Positions 35,604 to 44,544 of a DNA stretch of 64,000 nucleotides are shown here, piece after piece. The notes beneath the pieces were generated by a model. The model searched no databases, was not told the DNA's origin, and was given only the letters and a program-made list of their open reading frames with translations. The stretch is from assembly GCF_003589745.1 (NCBI RefSeq), contig NZ_CP032364.1:372001-436000 (forward strand), in the 5' to 3' direction. Origin of the DNA: Lachnoanaerobaculum umeaense. GTDB taxonomy: Bacteria > Bacillota > Clostridia > Lachnospirales > Lachnospiraceae. Numbering within the stretch: the first letter of the stretch is position 1; every line of letters starts with the position of its first letter. The position numbers were made by a program, and so were the translations under genes.

Positions 35604-36263
35604 ATGTTGATGGAGAAGGAAAGACTGCTTTTAATAGAGTACGGAAAGAAACTTGTAAAAGCAGGACTTACCAAAGGTACAGGTGGTAACCTGAGTATAT
35701 TTGACAGAAAGAACGGACATGTGGCAATCACTCCTTCAGGAATAGATTTCTTTGAGATACAGCCTGAGGATATCGTCATCATTGATGTTGACGGAAATGT
35801 GATAGAGGGAAACAGAACTCCTTCATCAGAGTGGGCAATGCATGTCATGCCATATAAGTACAGAGATGATATCGATGCGGTTATTCATGCTCATACAATG
35901 TATTCAACTGTTATGGGTTGTCTTAGACAGGAACTTCCTGCAACTCATTATATGATTGCAGTAGCAGGAGAGAATGTAAGAGTAGCAGAGTATGCTACAT
36001 ACGGAAGCCCTGAACTTGCAAAGAATGCTTTTGAAGCAATGAAGGACAGAAAAGCGGTTATATTGGCAAATCATGGAATCCTTACAGGTGCAAATGATCT
36101 TCTTAACGCTTTCAATATCCTAGAAGAGATAGAGTATTGCTCTGAGGTTTATACAAAGGCAAAGGCCATTGGTGAGCCTGTAATATTACCTCATGAAGAG
36201 ATGGTTTTGATGGCTGAGAAGTTCAAGACTTATGGTCAGAGGGTTAGTAAAGAAAATAAGTAA
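35604..36263 (+). CDS. fucA: L-fuculose-phosphate aldolase
   Basis: Class II aldolase that splits L-fuculose-1-phosphate into dihydroxyacetone phosphate and L-lactaldehyde. A zinc site is visible: HAH in VIHAHTMYSTVM and the later His in ANHGILTG, with the catalytic Glu in SSEWAMHV. N-terminal GLTKGTGGNLS is typical. The 219-residue length fits. A second ATG lies two codons downstream. Confidence 0.95.
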   Translation: MLMEKERLLLIEYGKKLVKAGLTKGTGGNLSIFDRKNGHVAITPSGIDFFEIQPEDIVIIDVDGNVIEGNRTPSSEWAMHVMPYKYRDDIDAVIHAHTMYSTVMGCLRQELPATHYMIAVAGENVRVAEYATYGSPELAKNAFEAMKDRKAVILANHGILTGANDLLNAFNILEEIEYCSEVYTKAKAIGEPVILPHEEMVLMAEKFKTYGQRVSKENK

Positions 36264-36275
36264 GGGGGAGATTTT

Positions 36276-37775
36276 ATGTCAGCATTACTCACAATGAAAA
36301 ATATAAAGAAATCTTTCTCCGGAGTTGCAGCATTAAAAAATGCCGAACTAGAACTTAATAAGGGTGAAGTAGTTGCACTGATGGGTGAAAATGGTGCAGG
36401 AAAATCCACTCTTATGAAGATTTTGACAGGAATATATTCTAAAGACGAAGGTACAGTAACTTTCGAAGGAAAAGAAGTAGAGTATAAGTCGGTATCTGAA
36501 TCTGAAGAGGCGGGAATTGCAATCGTTCATCAGGAATTAAATATGATGAACGATCTGACAGTGGCACAGAATCTTTTCATCGGAAAAGAGAGAAAAAAAG
36601 GTTTCTTTATAGATGATGCAAAGATGGCTGGGGATGCAAAGGAACTGTTTAAAAAACTTAATGTAGATATAAATCCGAATGTGAAGATAGGAAATCTTAC
36701 TGTAGGAAAGCAGCAGATGGTTGAGATTGCAAAGGCTATATCAACAAATGCCAAGGTTATTGTATTTGATGAGCCTACAGCAGCACTTACAGACTCTGAG
36801 ATTGAGGAACTTTTCAAGGTTATAAATGATCTAAGAGCTAAGGGTACAGGAATAATTTATATCTCACATAGAATGGACGAGATCAATGTCATCTCAGATA
36901 GAGTTATTGTAATGAGAGACGGAGAGTATGTAGGTACTTTGGTAACAAAGGAATGTACCAAGGATGACATTATAAAGATGATGGTTGGAAGAACTGTATT
37001 TATGGAACCAAAAACCAAGTCAGATGTTGGTGCAGATGCAGAAGTTGTTCTAAAATGTGAAAATCTAAATAGGGGAAAGCATGTAAAGGATGTTTCATTT
37101 GAACTGAGAAAAGGTGAGATACTTGGATTCTCAGGACTGATGGGTGCAGGAAGAACAGAGGTGGCAAGACTTATATTTGGTGCTGATCCTATGGATTCCG
37201 GTAAGATATTTATTCACGGCAAGGAAGTGAGTATAAAATCTACAAAGGATGCTGTGAATGCAGGTATAGGTTATCTTTCTGAAGACAGAAAGAGATTTGG
37301 ACTTTTGGTAGATAAGTCTGTAGAAGAGAACACCTGCCTGTCTTCACTTGAAAAATTCACAAAAGGACTGTTTATAGACGGTGCAAAGTCAAAAACTGTC
37401 AGTGAAAAATATGTTAAAGAATTGAAGACCAAAACCCCAAGCGTTTCACAGATTATAAAGAAACTTTCAGGTGGAAATCAGCAAAAGGTGGTTATAGCAA
37501 AATGGCTGGTTAAGGATTCTGAAATATTGATATTTGATGAACCTACAAGAGGTATTGATGTAGGTGCAAAAAGTGAAATATATGATTTGATGGAAAGATT
37601 AGTCAAGGAAGGCAAATCCATAATAATGATTTCTTCGGAGTTGCCGGAAGTACTCAGAATGAGCGACAGAGTCGTAGTAATGTGTGAGGGCAGAATAACA
37701 GGTTGCCTGGACATATCTGAGGCTAGTCAGGAGGGAATTATGACATGTGCGACTAATAGACAGGGGGCAAGATGA
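36276..37775 (+). CDS. sugar ABC transporter ATP-binding protein (RbsA/MglA type)
   Basis: A 499-residue ATPase with two fused ABC domains. The first has Walker A GENGAGKST, signature LTVGKQQ and Walker B VIVFDEPTAAL. The second has a degenerate P-loop (GLMGAGRTEV) with signature LSGGNQQK, as in RbsA and MglA. It powers import through the permease that follows with a 4-bp overlap. Its place among the fucose genes makes L-fucose the likely substrate. Confidence 0.93.
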   Translation: MSALLTMKNIKKSFSGVAALKNAELELNKGEVVALMGENGAGKSTLMKILTGIYSKDEGTVTFEGKEVEYKSVSESEEAGIAIVHQELNMMNDLTVAQNLFIGKERKKGFFIDDAKMAGDAKELFKKLNVDINPNVKIGNLTVGKQQMVEIAKAISTNAKVIVFDEPTAALTDSEIEELFKVINDLRAKGTGIIYISHRMDEINVISDRVIVMRDGEYVGTLVTKECTKDDIIKMMVGRTVFMEPKTKSDVGADAEVVLKCENLNRGKHVKDVSFELRKGEILGFSGLMGAGRTEVARLIFGADPMDSGKIFIHGKEVSIKSTKDAVNAGIGYLSEDRKRFGLLVDKSVEENTCLSSLEKFTKGLFIDGAKSKTVSEKYVKELKTKTPSVSQIIKKLSGGNQQKVVIAKWLVKDSEILIFDEPTRGIDVGAKSEIYDLMERLVKEGKSIIMISSELPEVLRMSDRVVVMCEGRITGCLDISEASQEGIMTCATNRQGAR

Positions 37776-38746
37776 ACTTAAAAAAGATTTTTTCAAACCA
37801 ACAGGCGGTAGTTATTGCTGCACTGGTTGTAATATGTATAGTATTTTCGCTTTTAACAGATAAGTTCTTACAGGCTACAACATTTACAAATATTTCAAAG
37901 TCAGCATATTATGTAGCTTTTATGGCAATAGGAGTAACTTTCGTTATTTCTACAGGTGGTATTGACTTATCAATAGGTACGGTTGCTATATGTGCCGCAC
38001 TTATAGGTGGAACATTTATGGAAAAAGGAACTCCAATGTTTATCGTTATTTTGATAATGCTATTGGTTGGAGCGATTTTTGGACTTATAAACGGTATTTT
38101 GGTATCGCATTTTGAACTGCCGGCATTTATTGCCACATTGGGAACTATGATGGTATCAAGAGGTCTCGGCTCAATCGTATCAAAGACAAAGACAATCTCA
38201 TTCCCACAGGGAAACAGTGCAGGTGCTTGGTTTAGAGAGATTTTCATGGTAACAAAGGATGGCGGTATCATTCCAAAGAATTTCCCTACAGGCTTCATAC
38301 TACTTGCAGTATGTGCAATAATAATGGCGGTAGTACTTAATAAGACAAGACTTGGAAGATATATACTTTCAATAGGTTCAAACAAGGAAGCAACTAGACT
38401 TTCAGGTATTGATGTAAAGAAATATGAGACACTTGCTTATGTATTCTCAGGTGTATTTGCAGCACTTGCAGGACTTGCATATGTAGCAGTATTCTCAACA
38501 GCACAGCCAAATACAGGTAATGGATTTGAGCTGGATGCTATCGCAGGAGTAGTTATAGGTGGTACATCACTTTCAGGTGGTGTTGGTTCAATAGTTGGAA
38601 CAATTATAGGTGTGTTTATTATGACAGTACTTAAGATCGGTTTCCCGTATATCGGAGTACAGTCACATTATCAGCTCTTCATCACAGGAATCATATTAGT
38701 ATTCGCTGTGTATATGGATATCTTAAATAGAAAAAGAAAGGGTTAA
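37772..38746 (+). CDS. sugar ABC transporter permease (RbsC type)
   Basis: A 324-residue membrane protein of the ribose/galactose permease family with eight to ten helices. Conserved segments include STGGIDLSIGTVAICAALIG and the GTSLSGGVGSIVGTIIG block near the end. It probably forms the channel of the fucose importer with the upstream ATPase and downstream binding protein. Confidence 0.93.
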   Translation: MNLKKIFSNQQAVVIAALVVICIVFSLLTDKFLQATTFTNISKSAYYVAFMAIGVTFVISTGGIDLSIGTVAICAALIGGTFMEKGTPMFIVILIMLLVGAIFGLINGILVSHFELPAFIATLGTMMVSRGLGSIVSKTKTISFPQGNSAGAWFREIFMVTKDGGIIPKNFPTGFILLAVCAIIMAVVLNKTRLGRYILSIGSNKEATRLSGIDVKKYETLAYVFSGVFAALAGLAYVAVFSTAQPNTGNGFELDAIAGVVIGGTSLSGGVGSIVGTIIGVFIMTVLKIGFPYIGVQSHYQLFITGIILVFAVYMDILNRKRKG

Positions 38747-38759
38747 TAAGGAGGAAATT

Positions 38760-39878
38760 ATGAAGAAGAGATTTTTAGCAATTGCAGTAGCAAGTTTGAT
38801 GGCAATGTCATTAGTGGCATGTGGTGGTTCAAGCAGTAGTTCAGGTGAGGCTGAGAAGACAACAGCAGCACAGGCAGACAGTTCACAAGCTGGAGAGACA
38901 AAGGCAGAGGCAAGCGCTGACGGAAAGAAGATCAATGTTATTGCTAAGGGATTCCAGCATCAGTTCTGGAAAGCGGTAGAGAAGGGAGCAATGCAGGCAG
39001 GAACAGATTTAGGTGTTGAAGTATCATTCCAGGGTCCTGATAATGAGTCAGCTATTGCACAGCAGATCGAGTACTTAGATGCAGCTATAGCACAAAAGCC
39101 TACAGCTATCTGCTTTGCAGCACTTGATACACAGGCAAGCTTGGGTTCAATCCAGAGTGCAATGGAAAAAGGAATTCCTATGATCGGATTTGACTCAGGT
39201 GTTCCGGATGCACCGGAAGGAGCTATCAAGGCTAATGCATCTACAAACAACTTGGAAGCAGGAAAGCTTGCAGCAAAAGAAACATATGAGCTTATCAAAG
39301 ATAAGATCGACGGTGCTTCAGGCACAGTTAGAATTGGTGTAGTTGCTCAGGAGTCAAACTCACAGTCAATCGTTGAGAGAACAAAGGGCTTCGTTGAAGA
39401 GATGACAAAGCTTATAGGAGAAGATAAGGTTTCAGTTGAAGGACATGACAGCTTAAAGAAAGAGAAGAGTGGTGCTCCTGTAGTTATTGATGTAGGTATT
39501 CCTGCAGAAGTTAAGGATGCAGACGGTGCAGCAGTTGCATCAGCTATCTTAGAGAAGTCAGACCTCATTGCAATCTATGGTTCAAATGAGTTTGCAGCAA
39601 ATGCTATTATCACAGCAAACGAAGGTCTTGATAAGATCGGCGAAGGAAAAGTTGTTGCAGTTGGATTTGATGCAGGTAAGAAGCAGCTTCAGGCAATCAA
39701 AGACGGTTTATTTGCAGGTAGCGTAACACAGGATCCTGTACAAATCGGATATAAGGCAGTTGAGCTTGCAGTAAAGGCAGCTAATGGCGAGAGCGTATCA
39801 GATGTTGATACAGGTGCTTTATGGTACAATAAGGACAATATGGAAGATCCAAAGATTGCTCCATGTTTATACGAATAA
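38760..39878 (+). CDS. sugar ABC transporter substrate-binding lipoprotein
   Basis: A 372-residue periplasmic-binding-protein-like lipoprotein. The signal peptide ends in the lipobox SLVAC, followed by a Ser/Glu/Ala-rich tether (about 22-55) and a type I ribose-binding fold (VIAKGFQHQFWKAVEKGAM; AIYGSNEFAANAI). It should capture L-fucose outside the membrane. It is translated from a strong AGGAGG site. Codon use is close to that of fucI, consistent with high expression. Confidence 0.92.
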   Translation: MKKRFLAIAVASLMAMSLVACGGSSSSSGEAEKTTAAQADSSQAGETKAEASADGKKINVIAKGFQHQFWKAVEKGAMQAGTDLGVEVSFQGPDNESAIAQQIEYLDAAIAQKPTAICFAALDTQASLGSIQSAMEKGIPMIGFDSGVPDAPEGAIKANASTNNLEAGKLAAKETYELIKDKIDGASGTVRIGVVAQESNSQSIVERTKGFVEEMTKLIGEDKVSVEGHDSLKKEKSGAPVVIDVGIPAEVKDADGAAVASAILEKSDLIAIYGSNEFAANAIITANEGLDKIGEGKVVAVGFDAGKKQLQAIKDGLFAGSVTQDPVQIGYKAVELAVKAANGESVSDVDTGALWYNKDNMEDPKIAPCLYE

Positions 39879-39894
39879 ATAATAAGAGGCAAAT

Positions 39895-40326
39895 ATGTTA
39901 AAAGGTATACCTGAGATAATTTCACCGGAACTTTTAAAATACCTTTGTGAAATGGGCCATTCTGACAGATTGGTCATTGCAGATGGCAATTTCCCCACAC
40001 ATAGTGTGGGGAAAAATGCCCATATCATAAGGATGGATGGCCATGGTGTATGTGAGATATTGGATGCTATATTAAGGCTCTTCCCACTTGACACCTATGA
40101 TCCACATCCTGTAAGTATAATGGAAAAAGTACCCGGAGATACAGTAGAAACTCCAATATGGGATGAATTTAAGAAAATAGTATCAAAGTATGATACCAGA
40201 GATGATGTTATAGGCAGCATCGAGAGATTTAAGTTTTACGAAGAAGCAAGAAAAGCATATTTAATCATTGCGACATCAGAAAAGGCACTCTATGGCAATA
40301 TAATGCTACAAAAGGGTGTTGTATAG
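39895..40326 (+). CDS. fucU: L-fucose mutarotase
   Basis: A 143-residue RbsD/FucU-family protein that interconverts the anomers of L-fucose. Typical features are the N-terminal MLKGIPEIISPELLKYLCEMGHSD minus a few residues, the ADGNFP motif, and a C-terminal YGNIMLQKG. Its presence argues strongly that the operon is for fucose and not rhamnose, because rhamnose operons carry RhaM instead. Confidence 0.93.
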   Translation: MLKGIPEIISPELLKYLCEMGHSDRLVIADGNFPTHSVGKNAHIIRMDGHGVCEILDAILRLFPLDTYDPHPVSIMEKVPGDTVETPIWDEFKKIVSKYDTRDDVIGSIERFKFYEEARKAYLIIATSEKALYGNIMLQKGVV

Positions 40327-40358
40327 TATTTAGTCGGCATATAATAGGGGGATTCATT

Positions 40359-41507
40359 ATGGCTAACAGAATTATATTAAATGAGACATCATATCATGGA
40401 CAAGGTGCTATTTTAAGCATTACAGAAGAGGCAAAGCTTAGAGGTTTTAAAAAAGCTTTTGTTTGTTCTGATCCTGATTTGATTAAGTTCAATGTAACAA
40501 AAAAGGTTACTGATTTGCTTGAAAAAGAGGGACTTGAGTATGAGATTTATTCTGATATTAAGGCAAACCCTACAATTGAAAATGTTCAAAGTGGAGTAGC
40601 AGCTTTCAAAAAATCAGGTGCAGATTATATAATAGCTATAGGTGGTGGTTCATCTATGGATACTTCTAAAGCTGTTGGAATAATCATTGCAAACCCTGAG
40701 TTTGAAGATGTGAGAAGCCTTGAGGGACTTTCACCTACAAAGAATCCATGTGTTCCTATTTTTGCAGTACCTACAACAGCAGGTACAGCAGCAGAGGTTA
40801 CTATCAACTATGTTATCACAGATGTTGAGAAGAAGAGAAAGTTTGTCTGTGTAGATCCACATGATATTCCTGTGATAGCATTTGTAGATCCTGACATGAT
40901 GTCAAGCATGCCAAAGGGACTTACAGCTTCAACAGGTATGGATGCACTTACACATGCTATCGAAGGATATACTACAAAGGGTGCTAATATTATTACAGAT
41001 ATGTTCAACTTAAAGGCTATTGAGCTTATTGCAAAATCACTTCGTGGTGCAGTAGAAAATACTGCGGAAGGAAGGGAAGGCATGGCTATTGGACAGTATC
41101 TTACAGGAATGGGATTTTCTAACTGTGGACTTGGAATAGTTCATTCAATGGCACATGGTCTTGGTGCATTGTATGATACACCTCATGGTGTAGCAAATGC
41201 TATTATACTTCCAACAGTTATGGAATATAATGCAGATGCAGTTGGTGAGAAACTCAGAGATGTGGCTAAGGCTATGGGAGTAGAAGGCACAGAGAATATG
41301 AGTGAAGCTGAGTACAAAAAAGCAGCTGTAGATGCAGTGAAGAAGCTTTCAGAGGATGTAGGCATTCCAAAGGATTTGAAGGAAATAGTAAAACCGGAGG
41401 ATGTAGACTTCTTATCACAGTCAGCAATGGATGATGCTTGTAGACCGGGCAATCCAAGAGATCCAAAGTTTGAGGAGATTAAAGAATTATTCTTAAGCTT
41501 AATGTAA
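40359..41507 (+). CDS. fucO: lactaldehyde reductase
   Basis: A 382-residue iron-containing alcohol dehydrogenase. The nucleotide loop GGGSSMDTSKAVG and the iron ligands around DALTHAIEGYTT, HSMAHGLGALYDTPHG are visible. FucO reduces L-lactaldehyde, made by FucA, to L-1,2-propanediol, which is excreted under anaerobic growth. It is the last gene of the operon, followed by a strong terminator. No propanediol utilisation genes are in view. Confidence 0.93.
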   Translation: MANRIILNETSYHGQGAILSITEEAKLRGFKKAFVCSDPDLIKFNVTKKVTDLLEKEGLEYEIYSDIKANPTIENVQSGVAAFKKSGADYIIAIGGGSSMDTSKAVGIIIANPEFEDVRSLEGLSPTKNPCVPIFAVPTTAGTAAEVTINYVITDVEKKRKFVCVDPHDIPVIAFVDPDMMSSMPKGLTASTGMDALTHAIEGYTTKGANIITDMFNLKAIELIAKSLRGAVENTAEGREGMAIGQYLTGMGFSNCGLGIVHSMAHGLGALYDTPHGVANAIILPTVMEYNADAVGEKLRDVAKAMGVEGTENMSEAEYKKAAVDAVKKLSEDVGIPKDLKEIVKPEDVDFLSQSAMDDACRPGNPRDPKFEEIKELFLSLM

Positions 41508-41533
41508 ATTGCTAACTTCTATATTTTTATACC

Positions 41534-41574
41534 AAAGGCGTATGTGCAATCGAAAGGTTGTCCATACGCCTTTT
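41534..41574 (+). terminator. intrinsic terminator of the fucose operon
   Basis: A perfect 11-bp stem, AAAGGCGTATG with CATACGCCTTT, has further pairing inside the loop (CAATC-GAAA-GGTTG) and ends in TTTT. Confidence 0.93.
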
Positions 41575-41603
41575 GTGCCATTATTATTGAGGTATTATAT
41601 TTC

Positions 41604-41636
41604 CATTATATATAGTACAATGTACTATATATAATG
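41604..41636 (+). promoter_or_regulatory. 33-bp perfect dyad over a candidate promoter
   Basis: Two perfect 15-base arms (41604-41618 and 41622-41636) are separated by 3 bp. The core is TATAGTAC-AAT-GTACTATA. A promoter, TTGAGG (41587) and TATAGT (41611) with an 18-bp gap, overlaps it. It looks like a repressor operator, of a form seen for GntR/YtrA-type regulators, though no such gene is nearby. Confidence 0.7.
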
Positions 41637-41703
41637 AAAGTGAATTTATAGCTGATAGAAGTATTCAGTGGAGATATAGAATAGAAGATTATATGGAGGA
41701 TTT

Positions 41704-41934
41704 ATGGAAAAAGAGGCAATAAAATGCCCGTATTGTGGCAAGGAAATGGAAGAGGGAGGAATACCTGTAGACAGATATTCGCTTAGGTGGAAGAGTATGG
41801 AGGGAGATAGAGGAGGCTTAAAATACTTTTTGAATTTGGATAAAAAGGATGTAGTACTGGCCTCTATCGTTACAGGTAAGTATTGCACAGCTTATCTTTG
41901 CAGAGATTGTGGAAAAATAATAATTGATATATGA
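41704..41934 (+). CDS. small zinc-ribbon protein (PF20097-like)
   Basis: A 76-residue protein with two CxxC knuckles, CPYCGKEMEEG near the start and CRDCGKIIIDI at the end, consistent with one bound zinc. This pattern is that of a small family common in Clostridia and annotated as PF20097. Function unknown. AGGAGG lies just before the ATG. It is a single gene behind a 33-bp dyad, suggesting tight regulation. Confidence 0.8.
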   Translation: MEKEAIKCPYCGKEMEEGGIPVDRYSLRWKSMEGDRGGLKYFLNLDKKDVVLASIVTGKYCTAYLCRDCGKIIIDI

Positions 41935-42075
41935 TAATACATCAATAGAATAAGAAAAAATATAATATCATTTAATCAAAAATTAATTATTACCTTAACT
42001 TTATTTGATATAATTGCATAAACTAATTTCAAATAACTTTTTAAATATTCTGGAAATTAAAAGGAGGTTACTAGG

Positions 42076-42606
42076 ATGGAAATTTTAGATCAATTAGGTG
42101 ATACTGCGAAAAATATAGGAGCAGCTGCAGGTGATTTGATAAAGCAGGTTGTGGACAAGACCGGTGATGCTTTAGAGATTAGCAAAGTCAATTCAAAAAT
42201 TTCTGCTGAGAAGGTTGAGATAGAAAAAGAAAAGAAAAAAATCAGTGATGCTCTTTTTGATAAGTTTGCAAAGGGTGAGGAAGTACCTGAAGAAGTAAAA
42301 GAATTTTGTGAGAATATAAAGGCACACTTCTCAAATATTGACAATTTCAACGAAGAAATCGAAAAAATAAAGGAAGCGGCAGAAAAAAGGGCTGAGGAAA
42401 TCAAGGCTGCAGCGGAACAAAGGGCTAAGGAAGCTAAAGAAGCAGCAGAAAAAAGAGCTGAAGAAGCCAAAGCCGCTGCTGAAAAAAAGGCAGAAGAAGC
42501 AAAAGAAAAGTTAGAGGATACCGTAGATGAGATCAAAGATACCTTAGAAGAAAAGGCAGAAGATACCAAGGATAAGCTTGAAGAAGTGAAGGATGATATC
42601 AAGTAA
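42076..42606 (+). CDS. Ala/Glu/Lys-rich coiled-coil protein with hendecad repeats
   Basis: A 176-residue, highly charged protein without signal peptide. The N-terminal 40 residues are amphipathic (LGDTAKNIGAAAGDLIKQVV). From residue 101 to 144 there are four consecutive 11-residue repeats of the form AAEKRAEEAKA, a hendecad pattern giving a straight or right-handed coiled coil, as in LEA-like and lipid-surface proteins. The tail continues as charged helix. AAGGAGG precedes the start, and the gene stands alone. Function unknown; membrane-surface binding or a stress-protective role is speculation. Confidence 0.8.
   Translation: MEILDQLGDTAKNIGAAAGDLIKQVVDKTGDALEISKVNSKISAEKVEIEKEKKKISDALFDKFAKGEEVPEEVKEFCENIKAHFSNIDNFNEEIEKIKEAAEKRAEEIKAAAEQRAKEAKEAAEKRAEEAKAAAEKKAEEAKEKLEDTVDEIKDTLEEKAEDTKDKLEEVKDDIK
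42376..42507 (+). repeat. four tandem 33-bp coding repeats
   Basis: Four in-frame 33-bp units encode the hendecads AAEKRAEEIKA, AAEQRAKEAKE, AAEKRAEEAKA and AAEKKAEEAKE. The units differ by synonymous and conservative changes, so copy number may vary between strains but the array is not recent. Confidence 0.85.
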
Positions 42607-42664
42607 GGTATCGACAATATTTAGAATTAAATTATTGATATTTTTATAGAAATTATTTAAAATG

Positions 42665-42698
42665 AAAGAGTGAAGCCTTTATGGTTTTACTCTTTTTT
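42665..42698 (+). terminator. intrinsic terminator after the coiled-coil gene
   Basis: A 10-bp stem AAAGAGTGAA with TTTACTCTTT (one G-U) is followed by further T residues. Confidence 0.8.
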
Positions 42699-42747
42699 GT
42701 GAGAGGAAAATATGTTTTAGCTCAGAGAAATATATTTGGAGGTTTGT

Positions 42748-43788
42748 ATGAAAAAAAGAATATTGGCAATAATGGCATGTGCAATAATGGCATTGTCTGC
42801 ATGTGGAAAGGCAAATGTAAATGAGAGTAGTTCAGCAAGTGCTGAGAGTACAGTAACAGAGAGCACTACAGTATCAGAAAATGAAGAGAGTCTTGGTACA
42901 ATAAAGCTTGGAGGTTTAAAAGGACCTACAAGTATAGGCTTGGTAAAGCTCGTTGATGATGCAAAAAAAGGCAGTCTTCCATATAGTGTGGAATTTGATA
43001 TGGAATCAGCTCCTGATGTTATGGCACCGAAGCTTCTAAATGGAGAAGTAGACATTGCGGCATTGCCTGTAAATATGGGTTCTGTGCTTTTCAATAAATC
43101 TGACGGCAAGGTAACAATGCTTGATATAGGCACTCTTGGTATTCTTTATATACTTGAAAAAGGTGACCAAAGTATAAAAACTGTAGCAGATTTGAAGGGT
43201 AGGACAATAGTAGCAAATGGACAGGGAGCTACACCGGAATATACGCTTAGCTACATCTTATCAGCAAATGGAATGGATATAAACTCTGATGTGACTATTG
43301 ATTGGAAATCATCAGCAGATGAGGTTATTTCAACTATTGAAAATATGGATAATGCAATAGTTATGTTGCCACAGCCTTTTGTAACAGTCGCTCAGACAAA
43401 AGTGCAGAACTTAAATACAGTGCTTGACCTTACAAAGGAGTGGGATGCTATAGGAACAGGTGGAAAGCTTATTACTTCAGGACTTTTTGTAAGAAATGAT
43501 TTTCTTGAGGAAAATAAGGAACTTGTTAATGAATTTATAGCTAATTATACCGACTCGGTGAAGTGGATCAATGAGAATGTAGAAGATGCATCTAAGCTAG
43601 TAGAGGAATATGACATCATAAAAGCCCCTATTGCAGCCAAGGCAATACCATATTGTAATCTTGTTTCTATTACAGGTGATGAAATGAAGACTGCTACAGA
43701 GGACTATCTCAAGACTTTGTTTGACTTGAATCCGAAGTCTGTAGGAGAAGCACTACCGGGAGAAGAGTTTTATTATCTTGGAAAATAG
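42748..43788 (+). CDS. ABC transporter substrate-binding lipoprotein (NMT1/SsuA-like)
   Basis: A 346-residue lipoprotein with lipobox LSAC after the signal peptide and a Ser/Glu-rich tether. The fold is of the NMT1/THI5/SsuA type that binds sulfonates, nitrate-like anions or thiamine precursors; visible motifs are LGGLKGPTSIGLVKL, LNGEVDIAALPVN and DLKGRTIVANGQGATPEY. ATG chosen with GGAGG upstream. It leads an operon with a permease, an ATPase and an unknown gene. The substrate is not determined. Confidence 0.88.
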   Translation: MKKRILAIMACAIMALSACGKANVNESSSASAESTVTESTTVSENEESLGTIKLGGLKGPTSIGLVKLVDDAKKGSLPYSVEFDMESAPDVMAPKLLNGEVDIAALPVNMGSVLFNKSDGKVTMLDIGTLGILYILEKGDQSIKTVADLKGRTIVANGQGATPEYTLSYILSANGMDINSDVTIDWKSSADEVISTIENMDNAIVMLPQPFVTVAQTKVQNLNTVLDLTKEWDAIGTGGKLITSGLFVRNDFLEENKELVNEFIANYTDSVKWINENVEDASKLVEEYDIIKAPIAAKAIPYCNLVSITGDEMKTATEDYLKTLFDLNPKSVGEALPGEEFYYLGK

Positions 43789-43791
43789 TAT

Positions 43792-44544
43792 ATGAATAAG
43801 AATAAAATACACAAAATTACAGCAGTGCTTTTCGCACTGCTGTTTTGGCAAATAGTAGCAATACTTTTAAACAGGTCATTCATATTATCTTCACCTATAG
43901 AGGTATTAGAGACATTATTTGGATTTTGTCGGAGCAATATATTTTGGCTTGGAATGTGGAGAAGTATAGTAAAAATCCTTTTAGGATTTATCCTAGGTTG
44001 TGGTATTGGAATTTTTCTGGCAAGTTTGTCTTATAGATTTGCTGTATTTGAAATATATATTTCGCCATATATTATGGTTGTTCGCTCAGTACCGGTGGCA
44101 TCTTTTGTCATCATTATACTGATATGGTTAGGTAGTGAATGGCTTTCGGTACTTGTGTGCTTTTTTATGGTAATGCCAATATTTTATGCTAATACATTAG
44201 AAGGTCTAAAATCTGTAGATGTGAAGATGTTACAGATGGCAAGTATATTTAAAATTACTAAAAAGGCAAGAATTATATATATCTATATGCCGACTCTGGA
44301 GTCTTTTTTATTGTCAGCAAGTGTAGCATCTATAGGCATTGCATTTAAATCAGGTATTGCAGCAGAGGTTATAGGCAGACCCAAAAATACTTTAGGATTT
44401 TTCTTATTTGATGCAAAGATGTATCTGGAAACTTCAAAAGTCTTTGCAATTACTTTGATAGTTATATTATGTAGTGCTATATTTGAAAGACTGGTAGTAT
44501 TTATTGTAAAAAGTCTGTTCGATTTTATAAAGAGGATTTATTGA
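43792..44544 (+). CDS. ABC transporter permease (SsuC/TauC type)
   Basis: A 250-residue inner-membrane permease with about six helices. The EAA-like coupling loop is visible around MLQMASIFKITKKARIIYIY. The segment VVRSVPVASFVIIILIWLG is typical of SsuC/TauC proteins. It starts 3 bp after the binding-protein gene and its stop overlaps the ATPase start as TGATG, so translation is coupled. Confidence 0.9.
   Translation: MNKNKIHKITAVLFALLFWQIVAILLNRSFILSSPIEVLETLFGFCRSNIFWLGMWRSIVKILLGFILGCGIGIFLASLSYRFAVFEIYISPYIMVVRSVPVASFVIIILIWLGSEWLSVLVCFFMVMPIFYANTLEGLKSVDVKMLQMASIFKITKKARIIYIYMPTLESFLLSASVASIGIAFKSGIAAEVIGRPKNTLGFFLFDAKMYLETSKVFAITLIVILCSAIFERLVVFIVKSLFDFIKRIY

Noticed and set aside
42090..42617. 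Long Ser/Ala-rich open frame on the minus strand
   Set aside because: It is the exact antisense of the repetitive coiled-coil gene; the composition comes from the AAG/GAA/GCA repeats and there is no ribosome site.
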